Part shown: piece by piece, positions 13,880 through 22,871 of the stretch
How the letters are laid out: the number at the start of each line of letters is the position of its first letter
How positions within the stretch are numbered: position 1 is the first letter of the stretch
Assembly (NCBI GenBank): GCA_033762715.1
Contig: JANRLL010000017.1
Location: forward strand, 1 to 64,000
From: JANRLL01 sp033762715
GTDB taxonomy: Bacteria; Pseudomonadota; Alphaproteobacteria; Rickettsiales; SXRF01
Length of the DNA stretch: 64,000 bases
Direction of reading: 5' to 3'
Notes under the pieces: generated by a model
Databases searched by the model: none
The model's input: only the letters and a program-made list of their open reading frames with translations
What the model was told of the DNA's origin: nothing
Program-made: the position numbers and the translations under genes

Positions 13880-15805
13880 ATGAGTAAGATTATCGGTATC
13901 GACTTAGGCACGACTAATAGCTGCGTGGCCATTATGGAAGGCAGCAACGTCAAAGTCATTCACAGCCCTGAAGGCCGCAACGTAGTGCCTTCGATTGTGG
14001 CGCTTACGGAGAGTGGTGAGCGTTTAGTAGGCGACAGTGCCAAACGCCAAGCCGTAACCAATCCAGAAAACACCTTGTTTGCTATTAAGCGTCTTATTGG
14101 TCGCAACTTCAATGATCCCATGGTTAAAAAAGACATGGGCTTGGTGCCATATAAAATTAGCAAAGCCGATAATGGCGATGCTTGGGTAGAAGTACGTGGC
14201 GAAAAATATTCGCCGAGTCAAATCAGCGCCTTTATTCTGACCAAAATGAAAGAAGTGGCTGAAGCTTATTTGGGAGAAAAAGTATCGCAAGCGGTTATCA
14301 CTGTTCCGGCTTATTTCAACGATGCGCAGCGCCAGGCCACCAAAGATGCCGGCCGTATTGCAGGCTTAGAAGTGTTACGTATCATCAACGAGCCTACCGC
14401 CGCTGCACTGGCTTACGGGCTCGATAAGGATAAAAAAGAAGGCAAGACCATCGCAGTCTATGACTTAGGCGGTGGTACGTTCGACGTATCTATTCTGGAA
14501 ATTGATGATGGCGTATTCGAAGTAAAAGCTACCAACGGTGATACGTTCTTGGGCGGTGAAGACTTTGACAGCCGTATTATCGATTTCTTGGCCGATGAAT
14601 TCAAGCGCGAGCAGGGTATTGACTTGCGCAACGACAAGCTAGCACTGCAACGTCTGAAAGAAGCGGCGGAGAAAGCAAAAATTGAGCTTTCAAACAGCTT
14701 GCAGACCGATGTGAATTTGCCATTTATCACGGCTGATCAAACTGGTCCCAAACATTTAAACATCAAGCTCACCCGTGCGAAGTTGGAAAGCTTGGTCGAT
14801 GAGCTGATTCAAAAAACCATCGAGCCGTGCCGAAACGCGCTTAAAGATGCCGGCGTCAGCGCGAAAGACATTGATGAAGTGATTATGGTGGGCGGTATGA
14901 CCCGCATGCCAAAAGTGACTGAAGTTGTAAAAGAATTCTTCGGTAAAGAGCCGCATAAAGGCGTGAATCCAGATGAAGTGGTGGCGATGGGTGCTGCCAT
15001 CCAAGGTGCGGTATTGCGCGGTGACGTGAAAGACGTATTGCTGCTCGATGTGACCCCGCTATCGCTAGGTATCGAAACCTTAGGCGGTGTGTTTACCCGC
15101 TTGATTGAGCGTAACACCACCATTCCTACCAAGAAAAGCCAGGTGTTTTCGACGGCTGATGACAACCAAACGGCTGTGACCATCCGCGTGTTCCAAGGCG
15201 AGCGTGAGATGGCTGCTGATAATAAAATGTTGGGGCAATTTGATTTGGTGGGTATTCCGCCAGCACCTCGCGGCATGCCGCAAGTAGAGGTGACCTTCGA
15301 TATTGATGCCAACGGTATTGTGAACGTATCGGCGAAAGATAAAGCCACCGGCAAAGAACAGCAAATCCGTATCCAAGCTTCGGGTGGTTTGTCAGAAGCC
15401 GATATCGAGAAAATGGTGAAAGAAGCGCAGGCCAATGCGGAGGATGATAAAAAACGTCGCCATTTGGTCGAGCTTAAAAACCAAGCGGAAAGCTTGATCC
15501 ACTCGGCTGAGAAAAACCTCAAAGAGCATGGCGATAAGATTCCTGCCACGGATAAAGAGGCGATTGAAAAAGATGTGGAGTTGCTGAAGGAAGCACTTGC
15601 AGCTAGCGATACAGCGCGTATCGAAAGTCAAATCCAGGCGCTGACTGAATCATCCATGAAGTTGGGTGAAGCGCTCTACAAAGCGCAGCAAGAAGCTCCT
15701 GCCGAGGCAGCTGGTGCGGATAATAATACCAGTACCGATGGTGATCCTAATGTGGTAGATGCTAGTTACGAAGAAGTAGACGAGCAGAAGAAAAAACAAG
15801 GATAA
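13880..15805 (+). CDS. dnaK: Molecular chaperone DnaK (Hsp70)
   Basis: 641 residues, full length. The actin-like ATPase domain carries IIGIDLGTTNSCVAIMEG at the start, VITVPAYFNDAQRQATKDAG and VYDLGGGTFDVSILEID. The substrate-binding domain begins after the linker DVLLLDVTPLSLGIET, and the C-terminus ends in the acidic DASYEEVDEQKKK lid tail. It folds and refolds proteins together with DnaJ (next gene, 24 bp on) and GrpE (not in this window). AGGAG sets the ATG at 13880; a heat-shock-type promoter candidate lies upstream. Confidence 0.98.
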   Translation: MSKIIGIDLGTTNSCVAIMEGSNVKVIHSPEGRNVVPSIVALTESGERLVGDSAKRQAVTNPENTLFAIKRLIGRNFNDPMVKKDMGLVPYKISKADNGDAWVEVRGEKYSPSQISAFILTKMKEVAEAYLGEKVSQAVITVPAYFNDAQRQATKDAGRIAGLEVLRIINEPTAAALAYGLDKDKKEGKTIAVYDLGGGTFDVSILEIDDGVFEVKATNGDTFLGGEDFDSRIIDFLADEFKREQGIDLRNDKLALQRLKEAAEKAKIELSNSLQTDVNLPFITADQTGPKHLNIKLTRAKLESLVDELIQKTIEPCRNALKDAGVSAKDIDEVIMVGGMTRMPKVTEVVKEFFGKEPHKGVNPDEVVAMGAAIQGAVLRGDVKDVLLLDVTPLSLGIETLGGVFTRLIERNTTIPTKKSQVFSTADDNQTAVTIRVFQGEREMAADNKMLGQFDLVGIPPAPRGMPQVEVTFDIDANGIVNVSAKDKATGKEQQIRIQASGGLSEADIEKMVKEAQANAEDDKKRRHLVELKNQAESLIHSAEKNLKEHGDKIPATDKEAIEKDVELLKEALAASDTARIESQIQALTESSMKLGEALYKAQQEAPAEAAGADNNTSTDGDPNVVDASYEEVDEQKKKQG

Positions 15806-15829
15806 GTCGCTTTTTAGCACTGACCACTT

Positions 15830-16978
15830 ATGGCCAAAGACTATTATGAACTGCTCGGCGTCAGCCGTACTGCTAGCGCCGATGAGCTGAAAAAAGCTTA
15901 TCGCAAGCTTGCCATGCAATATCATCCGGACCGTAATCCAGGTGATAAGAAGGCGGAAGAGAAGTTCAAAGAAATCAACCAGGCGTTTGATATTTTGCAA
16001 GATGAGCAAAAGCGCGCCGCCTATGATCGTTATGGTCATGACGCGTTCACGCAAGGCGGCAGCAATGGCCCAGGCGGGGCAGGGGGCGGCGCTGCTGGGT
16101 TTGATTTTGGCGCTGGCTTTGCTGATATCTTTGAAGATCTTTTTGGTATGGGCGGTGGCGGTCGTCGTGGCGGTGGTGGTGCCGAACGCCAATCACGCGG
16201 GGCTGATCTGCGCTATGATTTGAAAATCACCTTGGAAGAGGCCTTTAAAGGCAAACAAGAAACCATCAAAGTAACCACATCGGTTGCCTGCGAAGCTTGC
16301 AGCGGCAGCGGCGCCGAAAAAGGCACTAAACCTACCATCTGTCCAACCTGCAGCGGCAGCGGCCGCATTCGCGCCAGCCAAGGTTTCTTCACACTAGAAC
16401 GTACCTGCCATGGCTGCCAAGGAACCGGCAAGATTATCAAAGATCCTTGCCGAAAATGCGCGGGTTCGGGGCGTACACGTAAAGAAAAAACCTTATCAGT
16501 CAATATTCCGGCCGGTGTAGAAGATGGCACCCGCATTCGTTTGTCCGGTGAGGGTGAAGTAGGCGAGCGTGGTGGCGCGCCAGGTGATTTATATATTTTC
16601 ATCAGCGTGAAACCGCATAGCCTATTTAAACGCGATGGAGCGGATCTGCATTGCGAAGTGCCGATGAAAATGACCACCGCTGCCTTAGGTGGCACTGTAG
16701 AGGTGCCCACCATTGATGGCGGACGCGTTAAGGTAACTATTCCGGAAGGCACACAATCGGGCCATCAATTCCGCCTGCGCAGCAAAGGGATGAGCGTGCT
16801 GCGTTCGTCGCATCGCGGTGATATGTATTTGCATACGCTGGTGGAAACGCCGGTGAAGCTGAATAAAAAACAGCGCGATATGCTAAAAGATTTTGAAAAA
16901 ACCAGTAGCGGCACGAGTCCGCAATCCGATAGTTTCTTTGCTAAAGTCAAAGAATTTTGGGACGATTTGAAAGAGTAG
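15830..16978 (+). CDS. dnaJ: Co-chaperone DnaJ (Hsp40)
   Basis: 382 residues with the J-domain (DYYELLGVSRTASADELKKA; HPD at residues 33-35), the Gly-rich region (about 75-120), four CxxCxGxG zinc repeats (CEACSGSG, CPTCSGSG, CHGCQGTG, CRKCAGSG) and the C-terminal substrate-binding domain. It stimulates DnaK ATPase and delivers clients. It follows dnaK in the same operon and its stop codon abuts dapB. Confidence 0.97.
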   Translation: MAKDYYELLGVSRTASADELKKAYRKLAMQYHPDRNPGDKKAEEKFKEINQAFDILQDEQKRAAYDRYGHDAFTQGGSNGPGGAGGGAAGFDFGAGFADIFEDLFGMGGGGRRGGGGAERQSRGADLRYDLKITLEEAFKGKQETIKVTTSVACEACSGSGAEKGTKPTICPTCSGSGRIRASQGFFTLERTCHGCQGTGKIIKDPCRKCAGSGRTRKEKTLSVNIPAGVEDGTRIRLSGEGEVGERGGAPGDLYIFISVKPHSLFKRDGADLHCEVPMKMTTAALGGTVEVPTIDGGRVKVTIPEGTQSGHQFRLRSKGMSVLRSSHRGDMYLHTLVETPVKLNKKQRDMLKDFEKTSSGTSPQSDSFFAKVKEFWDDLKE

Positions 16979-16984
16979 GTGCCT

Positions 16985-17779
16985 ATGCAGGTTGGAATTG
17001 CCGGATGCTCAGGCCGTATGGGGCTTACCTTGGTGAAAGCCGTGCTTTCCGCTAAAGACATGCAACTTGCCGCGGGCAGTGAACGCCCAGGCTATGATAC
17101 AAAAGCTGTGAAATTGCAATTGATGGCGGCCGGTGCGGTAGAGCTTCCGATCGTGACCGAGCCCACCGACTTGGCAAAAGAAGCCAATATCTGTATCGAT
17201 TTTACTACCCCTGAATCCAGCCTCGCTTTGGCTAAAGCCGTTGCCGAGCAGGGCGGTGTGCATATCATTGGTACTACGGGATTTACCGATGCGCAACTCA
17301 CCGAACTCAAATCGTATGCGATCCATGCACGCATTGTGCAGTCAGGCAATTTCAGCTTAGGTGTGAATATCATTGAGCGATTGGTAGAGCAGGCTGCTCG
17401 CGCGCTCGATCCGTCTTATGATATTGAGATTGGTGAAATGCACCATAAGCATAAAAAAGATGCACCTAGCGGCACCGCCCTTATGTTGGGGCAGGCGGCT
17501 GCGCGTGGTCGTGGCGTTGCTTTGGCAGACAAGAAAGTTGTTGCGCGTGATGGCATTACGGGCGAGCGCAAAAGCGGCGATATTGGTTTTTCAGTGATGC
17601 GCGGTGGTGATGTCGTGGGTATCCACAATGTGCTCTTTGCCGGACCTGGTGAAGTGATTGAGCTGAAGCATCAAGCCTTCAACCGTGAAATCTATGCTTA
17701 TGGCGCGTTACATGCGGCGCGCTGGGCGCATCAGCAGCAAGCGGGCTTTTATTCGATGTGGGATGTGGTCGGCGGCTAG
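16985..17779 (+). CDS. dapB: 4-hydroxy-tetrahydrodipicolinate reductase
   Basis: The N-terminal Rossmann motif is GIAGCSGRMG (residues 4-13), with IDFTTPESS and GTTGFTDAQ, and the catalytic/substrate motif EMHHKHKKDAPSGTAL. Length (264) is normal. It catalyses the NAD(P)H-dependent step of the diaminopimelate/lysine pathway, supplying peptidoglycan. ATG 16985 is preferred over a GTG two codons earlier that touches the dnaJ stop. It is third in the dnaK-dnaJ-dapB unit, and its TAG shares a CTAG with the stop of the convergent kinase gene. Confidence 0.96.
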   Translation: MQVGIAGCSGRMGLTLVKAVLSAKDMQLAAGSERPGYDTKAVKLQLMAAGAVELPIVTEPTDLAKEANICIDFTTPESSLALAKAVAEQGGVHIIGTTGFTDAQLTELKSYAIHARIVQSGNFSLGVNIIERLVEQAARALDPSYDIEIGEMHHKHKKDAPSGTALMLGQAAARGRGVALADKKVVARDGITGERKSGDIGFSVMRGGDVVGIHNVLFAGPGEVIELKHQAFNREIYAYGALHAARWAHQQQAGFYSMWDVVGG

Positions 17780-19476
17780 CTATTAGGCAATACGCGCTGA
17801 TGTGGGAATACCACTTTTACGATCGTACCTTCACCGAGCTTACTTTGCAGCGTCAGTTTGCCGTCATGTAGCTCGGCATACATTTTACACAGCGGCAGAC
17901 CCAGGCCGGTACCTTCATGGCTCTTATTGCGATGTACCTGACCAAATACCGACAGGGCTTTATTGATGTCATCTTCGGCAATACCGATACCGGTGTCAGA
18001 TACAATCAGCGTCATATTATTATGTTGATCGATACGCGCCGTCACGGTGATGGTGCCATATTCCGGCGTGAATTTCACAGCGTTGGATAGCAGGTTGATC
18101 AGGATCTGGCGGATTTTGCGTTTATCGCCCCAAATGCTTGGAATGTTAGGCTCGATCGTCACCACTAAATTAATGCCTTTGGTTTTGATCTTACCGCTGA
18201 GCATACGCACGCCTTCATTGATGATATCGACCATATCAACGCGCTCTTCGATCAGCTCCAGCTTGCCGGCGTCACCTTTTGAGAACTCCAGAATATCGGT
18301 GATGAGCTGCAGCAAGTGGCTACCGCAGAGATTGATATCGTGTATACGCTCTTTCTGCTTGGCGTTGAGCGGCCCGAAATAGCCGGAATTGATCATCTCA
18401 GAAAAGCCAATAATCGCGTTAAGCGGTGTGCGCAGCTCATGGCTCATGGTGGCTAGAAATTCTGATTTCGCTTGGCTGGCTAGAATGGCCGCGCTCTCGG
18501 ATTCCTCGACGCGCATAATTTGCTTGGCCATAGCCACTGCGAAGAATGACAGGATCGAGCCGAAGATAGTAAAGAGCAGCAAGAAGCCAATATCTTTGGC
18601 GCGCGAATAGCGCCAGGCGCTTAAGATATCATCTTCCGATAAAACAGTTGCCACTACGATCGGTAGGTTCTTCAAGCGAATATAGCCGGCGATTTTGAAA
18701 CCGTCCGGCGTTTGTATCTGTTGGCTCACCACCTTATGGCTGAGGTCAGGGGAGTGAATCAACCATTGTTTAGCGATGGTCTCATCATCCGGATATTCCG
18801 ATGGGCCGCTGGCCAGTAGATTGCCATCTTCGAGCATGATCGACATGAATTTGTGCGAGCCAGATGCGATGGATTGATAGAAGTTAATAAAAAAGTCGGG
18901 GTTGATCGCAGCCACCACGATACCGCCGAACTCACCATTAATATTATTGAAGCGGCGGCTCATAATAATAAGCGATTGGCTTTTTGCGGTGTAATGCTTG
19001 CCGATAAAGATATAGGTATCATCGGCTTCTTTCATATGTTCGAAGAGCTGCTGGCCGACCATGGTTTTTTGGTAATCGATCCAATATTCATAATGGGCTT
19101 TGTGCGCACCTACTTCGACCACGCCGTCTTGGTTGATCAGTGCCATGGCAACAATCTGCGGCGTTTCATTGAGCCACACTTTGAAATTTTGCTCGGTGTA
19201 AGCAGGTAAGTTATTGCCAAACAGGCTGTTGAAATATTGACGCTCAATCGCGCGACGTAATGAAAGATCGGCCGCTAAGAATGTCAGCTCCACATGATCG
19301 GCATAAATACTGGCAAGACGTTGTGCCGTTCTTTCTCCTTCATTGACGGCTTGTTTGTATGCATTCAGGCCTTGATAAAAAACGAGCATACAAAACAGCA
19401 GCATGATAAGCGCGCTGAACCCAATCAGGTTGCGTATACGAGGCGACTTGGTGCGTGCTTCTTTTAAGTTTCTCAT
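17776..19476 (-). CDS. Membrane sensor histidine kinase with periplasmic Cache-like domain
   Basis: 566 residues: TM1 at about 17-35, a periplasmic region of about 250 residues of the double-Cache type (FFINFYQSIASGSHKFMSIM, IKLKNLPIVVATVLSEDDIL-like end), TM2 at about 295-315, then HisKA with the phospho-His in FLATMSHELRTPLNAIIGF and a HATPase domain with N (LLSNAVKFTPE), DTGIGI and GTGLGLPL boxes. The layout resembles PleC-type kinases of alphaproteobacteria. No response regulator is adjacent, so its partner is elsewhere. The stop codon overlaps dapB through a shared CTAG. Confidence 0.88.
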   Translation of the reverse strand: MRNLKEARTKSPRIRNLIGFSALIMLLFCMLVFYQGLNAYKQAVNEGERTAQRLASIYADHVELTFLAADLSLRRAIERQYFNSLFGNNLPAYTEQNFKVWLNETPQIVAMALINQDGVVEVGAHKAHYEYWIDYQKTMVGQQLFEHMKEADDTYIFIGKHYTAKSQSLIIMSRRFNNINGEFGGIVVAAINPDFFINFYQSIASGSHKFMSIMLEDGNLLASGPSEYPDDETIAKQWLIHSPDLSHKVVSQQIQTPDGFKIAGYIRLKNLPIVVATVLSEDDILSAWRYSRAKDIGFLLLFTIFGSILSFFAVAMAKQIMRVEESESAAILASQAKSEFLATMSHELRTPLNAIIGFSEMINSGYFGPLNAKQKERIHDINLCGSHLLQLITDILEFSKGDAGKLELIEERVDMVDIINEGVRMLSGKIKTKGINLVVTIEPNIPSIWGDKRKIRQILINLLSNAVKFTPEYGTITVTARIDQHNNMTLIVSDTGIGIAEDDINKALSVFGQVHRNKSHEGTGLGLPLCKMYAELHDGKLTLQSKLGEGTIVKVVFPHQRVLPNS

Positions 19477-19861
19477 GCGTGCGCCGTTAGTGTTCCGGTA
19501 AACAAACTAAGTAAATCCATACGGTTACAAAGTCTTCCTATTGTGCAGCAGCAGGGTTAATTTTGAATGATAATATTAACAATTTTCTGTTAAATTTTTT
19601 CAGTGTGACATATTCGCTGGTGTCGAAATAATATATTGTATTATATACATAATATGTTTTTTCTGTAAAATAGCTGTATAAAGAAAAGATAAAATTTACT
19701 AAAAACTTCAGCGCTTGTGTTTCGTTTGAATTGCTGTATAAGCACACATCTGCATAGGTATTCAGTTGCTTATGATGCGGCGTGAGCAGCCGCTATCATC
19801 TCCTTAGCGAGATGGATGATCACTCGCTCCGGACTAAATCGTAGTTCGATATTTCTGGTGA
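19477..19861. other. AT-rich intergenic region without a supported gene
   Basis: 385 bp between the kinase and tRNA-fMet. 19540-19750 is strongly AT-rich; a 69-codon minus-strand frame there lacks an RBS and has no protein-like composition. A hairpin GCGGC...GCCGC and an ATCATCTC...GAGATGGATGAT inverted pair lie at 19778-19820, possibly part of the tRNA promoter region. Confidence 0.5.
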
Positions 19862-19938
19862 CGCGGGGTGGAGCAGCCCGGTAGCTCGTTAGGCTCATAA
19901 CCTAAAGGTCGTCAGTTCAAATCTGGCCCCCGCAACCA
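19862..19938 (+). tRNA. Initiator tRNA-fMet (CAU)
   Basis: 77 nt with the initiator hallmarks: an unpaired C1 (CGCGGGG against CCCCGCA), D-loop GGAGCAGCCCGGTAGCTCG, anticodon loop CTCATAA and T-arm GTTCAAATC, with CCA encoded. The usual three G-C pairs of the anticodon stem read here TTAGG...CCTAA, with two of them. Confidence 0.93.
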
Positions 19939-20074
19939 ACCTCAGAGCTGATTTAAGGCTTTTCAGTATTTTCGCTATTTGTGTTCATTGCCGCACGATT
20001 ATCGCATTGGGTTAGCGCCACTAGCAATGGTGGCGACTATTCTTAAGACGTCGTCATTGGCTTGTTCAGGGCGG

Positions 20075-20088
20075 TTGATTTAAATCAA
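20075..20088. promoter_or_regulatory. FNR/FixK box upstream of hemN
   Basis: TTGATTTAAATCAA is a perfect palindromic match to the FNR/FixK consensus TTGAT-N4-ATCAA, 35 bp before the hemN start. The identical sequence recurs at 31646. Confidence 0.9.
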
Positions 20089-20122
20089 TTCCTGATGACA
20101 ATGCGCGCATTAGATTTGCCTG

Positions 20123-21478
20123 ATGCAGCCTATTAGTCATTCAGTACTTTCTAAATACCCCGTGCAGGTGCCGCGATATACCAGCTACCCCACGGCTCCC
20201 CATTTTCATACGCTGTCAACGGGCATCCATGAAAGCTGGATAAGAGATATTGCGGCTGCCACACCTATCTCCTTGTATGTCCATATACCTTACTGCAAGA
20301 AGCTGTGTTGGTTTTGCGGCTGTAACACGCAAATCACACAGAAATACGGGCCAGTGGAGTCTTACCTTGAATTATTATTCAAAGAAATACGCCTTGTTGC
20401 GGGAAAAATGGGACGACGGCAGCTGGTTTCACATATTCACTTTGGTGGTGGCTCGCCGACCCTCCTGACGCCGCAGGATTTTGAGCAGGTGATGGTTCTC
20501 CTGGGCGAGACATTCACGATCCAGCCGGGCGCAGTGATCGCCATTGAAGCGGATCCGCGCGGTATGAGCGAAGCGAAAATGGCCAGCTATGCTAAACACG
20601 GGGTCAACCGCATCAGTATAGGCGTGCAAGATTTCGATCCGGCGGTGCAGGAGGCAGTTAGCCGCATTCAGCCGTTCAGAACAGTCTACAATGCGGTGAG
20701 AACATGTCACGAGTATGGGGTTGACGATATCAGCATCGACCTTATTTACGGCCTGCCTAAGCAAAATCTGGAAAGTTTCAAGCAGACGCTCGAGTACACC
20801 TTGCTACTCGATCCTGGTCGCATCGCTCTATTTGGCTACGCCCACGTGCCGTGGAAAAAGAAAAATATGCGCCTTATCTCGGAGGATGATCTCCCTGATG
20901 CCAATGAAAGATTCGCCATGTTCGATGCCGCTACGGCGTGTTTTAAGGCGGCGGGATATGTGCCCATAGGTCTTGATCATTTTGCCAAGTGCGACGACAG
21001 CATGGCGGTCGCCCTCAAGGAGCATCGGCTGAGGCGCAACTTTCAGGGATACACGACTGATAAGAGCGAGGTGATCCTGGGATTGGGTGCATCTGCCATT
21101 AGCAGTTTTGCGCAAGGCTATGTGCAAAATGCCACTAGCGTTGATACCTACGAAAAAGCGCTGTCATCGGGCACGCTGGCCACTGCGCGGGGGTTTTCCC
21201 TAAGCGCCGAAGACCTGTTGCGGCGAAGCATCATTAATTCGCTAATGTGCTATTTTGAAGCCGATATCGCTTCTCTTTGCGAGAAGGTGGGGCAGCAGGT
21301 AAGCATGTTCGACGATGTTTTCCTCCATTTGAAGCAGATGCAGGCAGATGGGCTACTCATCCTTGCGAACCACCATATCCGTATCCATACGGATTTTCCC
21401 CAAGCCATGCGCCTGGTCTGTGCAGCCTTCGATAGGTACTTCCTGCCCAATACCGTAAAACACGCACAGATAGCCTAA
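20123..21478 (+). CDS. hemN: Oxygen-independent coproporphyrinogen III dehydrogenase (radical SAM)
   Basis: 451 residues. The radical-SAM cluster motif CKKLCWFC binds 4Fe-4S (Cys58, Cys62, Cys65), with the extra HemN cysteine Cys67; HFGGGSPTLLTP and ISIGVQDFDPAVQEAVSRIQ are typical HemN signatures, and the N-terminal PRYTSYPTAPHF is present. It converts coproporphyrinogen III to protoporphyrinogen IX without oxygen, giving haem for the cbb3 oxidase encoded nearby. It is probably induced at low oxygen from the FNR box at 20075. Confidence 0.95.
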   Translation: MQPISHSVLSKYPVQVPRYTSYPTAPHFHTLSTGIHESWIRDIAAATPISLYVHIPYCKKLCWFCGCNTQITQKYGPVESYLELLFKEIRLVAGKMGRRQLVSHIHFGGGSPTLLTPQDFEQVMVLLGETFTIQPGAVIAIEADPRGMSEAKMASYAKHGVNRISIGVQDFDPAVQEAVSRIQPFRTVYNAVRTCHEYGVDDISIDLIYGLPKQNLESFKQTLEYTLLLDPGRIALFGYAHVPWKKKNMRLISEDDLPDANERFAMFDAATACFKAAGYVPIGLDHFAKCDDSMAVALKEHRLRRNFQGYTTDKSEVILGLGASAISSFAQGYVQNATSVDTYEKALSSGTLATARGFSLSAEDLLRRSIINSLMCYFEADIASLCEKVGQQVSMFDDVFLHLKQMQADGLLILANHHIRIHTDFPQAMRLVCAAFDRYFLPNTVKHAQIA

Positions 21479-21524
21479 CTATTATTATGTTTGCGTGGTT
21501 AGCAAGTGTCCTTATAGTAGGGGC

Positions 21525-22256
21525 ATGATACATTCACCACCACGCGCTACACTAAAGTCGATTTCGCATCCGTTGTTCGATGCAAGCCCGGCGCTCTGGG
21601 CCGATGTCGCCGATACGCTGCGGAAGAAATCCTACGAAACTAATGACCGTATCATCTCGCATGGCGACTCTGCGAGTAATCTGTGGCTGGTGTTTTCTGG
21701 TTGGATAAAGCTCACGCGCCAAACTCCCGATGGCAAAGAAAGTATTATCGGGCTGTGCACGCAGGGGGATGTTTTTGGTGAGGCAGCTTTGTTTACGGAC
21801 GCCAATTACCCATACACGGCAGAAGTGGTAGGGGGTACTGCCGAATTGATGGCGATTCCAGCCGTCACGATTCGCGCTCGATTAGCTAAGGAACCGTCCC
21901 TTTCTGCGCGGGTGATGGCCCTGCTCAATGAGCGCACATCGCAGGCCCAGCTAAAGCTTGAGCATATGACTACGATGTCTGCGGCCCAGAGGCTGGGATG
22001 CTTCCTGCTTAGGCTTTGCTCGGCGCAAGCCGACGGTGCCAGAACATTGGACATACCGGTTGAAAAAGCCGTTCTGGCCGCTTATCTAGGAATGAAAGCA
22101 GAAACGCTATCGCGTAGTCAACAGCAGCTCAAAGAAGTGGGCGTAAAAATCCTGGGCCCAATGGTCACGGTGGAAAATATCACCCTGCTCAGGCAGTTCG
22201 TATGCAATAGCTGCTCTGAATCCAGTATGGGTGACTGCGAAGCGGAAGGCAATTGA
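21525..22256 (+). CDS. Crp/Fnr-family transcription regulator with a C-terminal Cys cluster
   Basis: 243 residues from ATG 21525; an upstream GTG in frame (21495) is less likely. The cyclic-nucleotide-binding-like domain (SASNLWLVFSGWIKLTRQ, GLCTQGDVFGEAALF) is followed by a long dimer helix and a winged helix with the FNR-type recognition element KAETLSRSQQQL (E-x2-S-R), which reads TTGAT half-sites. The N-terminal Cys cluster of FNR is missing. Instead Cys227, Cys230 and Cys238 lie at the C-terminus (VCNSCSESSMGDC). It is the natural candidate to bind the FNR boxes in this block. Confidence 0.85.
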   Translation: MIHSPPRATLKSISHPLFDASPALWADVADTLRKKSYETNDRIISHGDSASNLWLVFSGWIKLTRQTPDGKESIIGLCTQGDVFGEAALFTDANYPYTAEVVGGTAELMAIPAVTIRARLAKEPSLSARVMALLNERTSQAQLKLEHMTTMSAAQRLGCFLLRLCSAQADGARTLDIPVEKAVLAAYLGMKAETLSRSQQQLKEVGVKILGPMVTVENITLLRQFVCNSCSESSMGDCEAEGN

Positions 22257-22282
22257 TCTAAAGATCAATGCTTGGCTTTTTT
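22252..22282. terminator. Possible bidirectional terminator between convergent genes
   Basis: ATTGATCT and AGATCAAT (22252-22259 and 22262-22269) form a perfect 8-bp stem overlapping the stop of the Crp/Fnr gene, and a T-run starts 7 nt later. The gap to the T-run makes this a modest call. Confidence 0.4.
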
Positions 22283-22453
22283 ACGGACCCGCACCAGGAG
22301 GATTCCTGTCAAGGCCAGTATGGGCATGGTGATGTATTGCACAGCCATAAACCCATACTCCCATCTATGTAAGGGCGAATAGACATAGGCCAGATTATAG
22401 ATCGCGGCGAATCCATGCGTCATGCGGCAGGCTGTAAGGAATGGAAGCCTCAT
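22265..22453 (-). CDS. Small two-pass membrane protein
   Basis: 62 residues: one amphipathic or hydrophobic segment (FAAIYNLAYVYSPLHRW), one clear transmembrane helix (AVQYITMPILALTGILLVRV) and a basic end (RKKAKH). The ATG overlaps the stop of the upstream gene (ATGA), so it is the third cistron of the ompW unit. I do not recognise a family. An accessory role to an envelope complex is plausible only from position. Confidence 0.55.
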   Translation of the reverse strand: MRLPFLTACRMTHGFAAIYNLAYVYSPLHRWEYGFMAVQYITMPILALTGILLVRVRKKAKH

Positions 22454-22869
22454 GTACCTACCGCATTTTCGAGGGCTTGCATAAGCTTAGGCCTGCCTGT
22501 CGGGGTGTTAAACCAGGAAGCGAGCAAAGGATAAGGCATTTCTGCAATGATATGGCGCATGATATTCGTCGGCAGTGCAGAATGTACCCATGCGATATCG
22601 ACAGAGCTTCCTACAATAATGAGTTGGGCATATTCCTGATGGCTTAGTGCCTGGTCCAGCATGCTTGCAATATCCTGCATCGACTGAGAAGAGCAGGCGC
22701 CATGTGGCGAGTGCAGAGGCATCAGTCCTTCGCCCGCAACCCGCTTGAAGACCATGCCCGCACCTTCGCACGCTGCCAGAACCCATACCGGAATGCCCGA
22801 AGCAGTGGAAGCAGCGCACTTATTGGTGCAGGCTTTGTCGCATTGCGGTGTGGGATCATATTCCGCCAT
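22450..22869 (-). CDS. Cys-rich hypothetical protein, distantly like the host-attachment (baeRF) family
   Basis: 139 residues from ATG 22869, 3 bp after the OmpW stop; the longer frame to 22908 lies inside ompW and lacks an RBS. The N-terminus holds CDKACTNKC, a possible metal or disulfide motif. The core (VWVLAACEGAGMVFKRV, and QLIIVGSSVDIAWVHSALP with NIMRHIIAEMPYPL) resembles the start and end strands of the PF10116-type 'protein required for attachment to host cells' fold, but the protein is short and the match is weak. It is co-transcribed with ompW. Confidence 0.5.
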   Translation of the reverse strand: MAEYDPTPQCDKACTNKCAASTASGIPVWVLAACEGAGMVFKRVAGEGLMPLHSPHGACSSQSMQDIASMLDQALSHQEYAQLIIVGSSVDIAWVHSALPTNIMRHIIAEMPYPLLASWFNTPTGRPKLMQALENAVGT

Positions 22870-22871
22870 GG

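Noticed and set aside
15650..16192. Long minus-strand frame across the dnaK-dnaJ junction
   Set aside because: It is a shadow of the Gly-rich region of dnaJ and has no protein-like pattern or ribosome binding site.
19538..19747. 69-codon minus-strand frame before tRNA-fMet
   Set aside because: AT-rich intergenic DNA with biased composition (Tyr, Phe, Lys, Asn) and no ribosome binding site.
22252..22269. TTGAT...ATCAA palindrome after the Crp/Fnr gene as an FNR site
   Set aside because: The half-sites are separated by six bases rather than four, and it sits at a stop codon between convergent genes, so a terminator stem is more likely.
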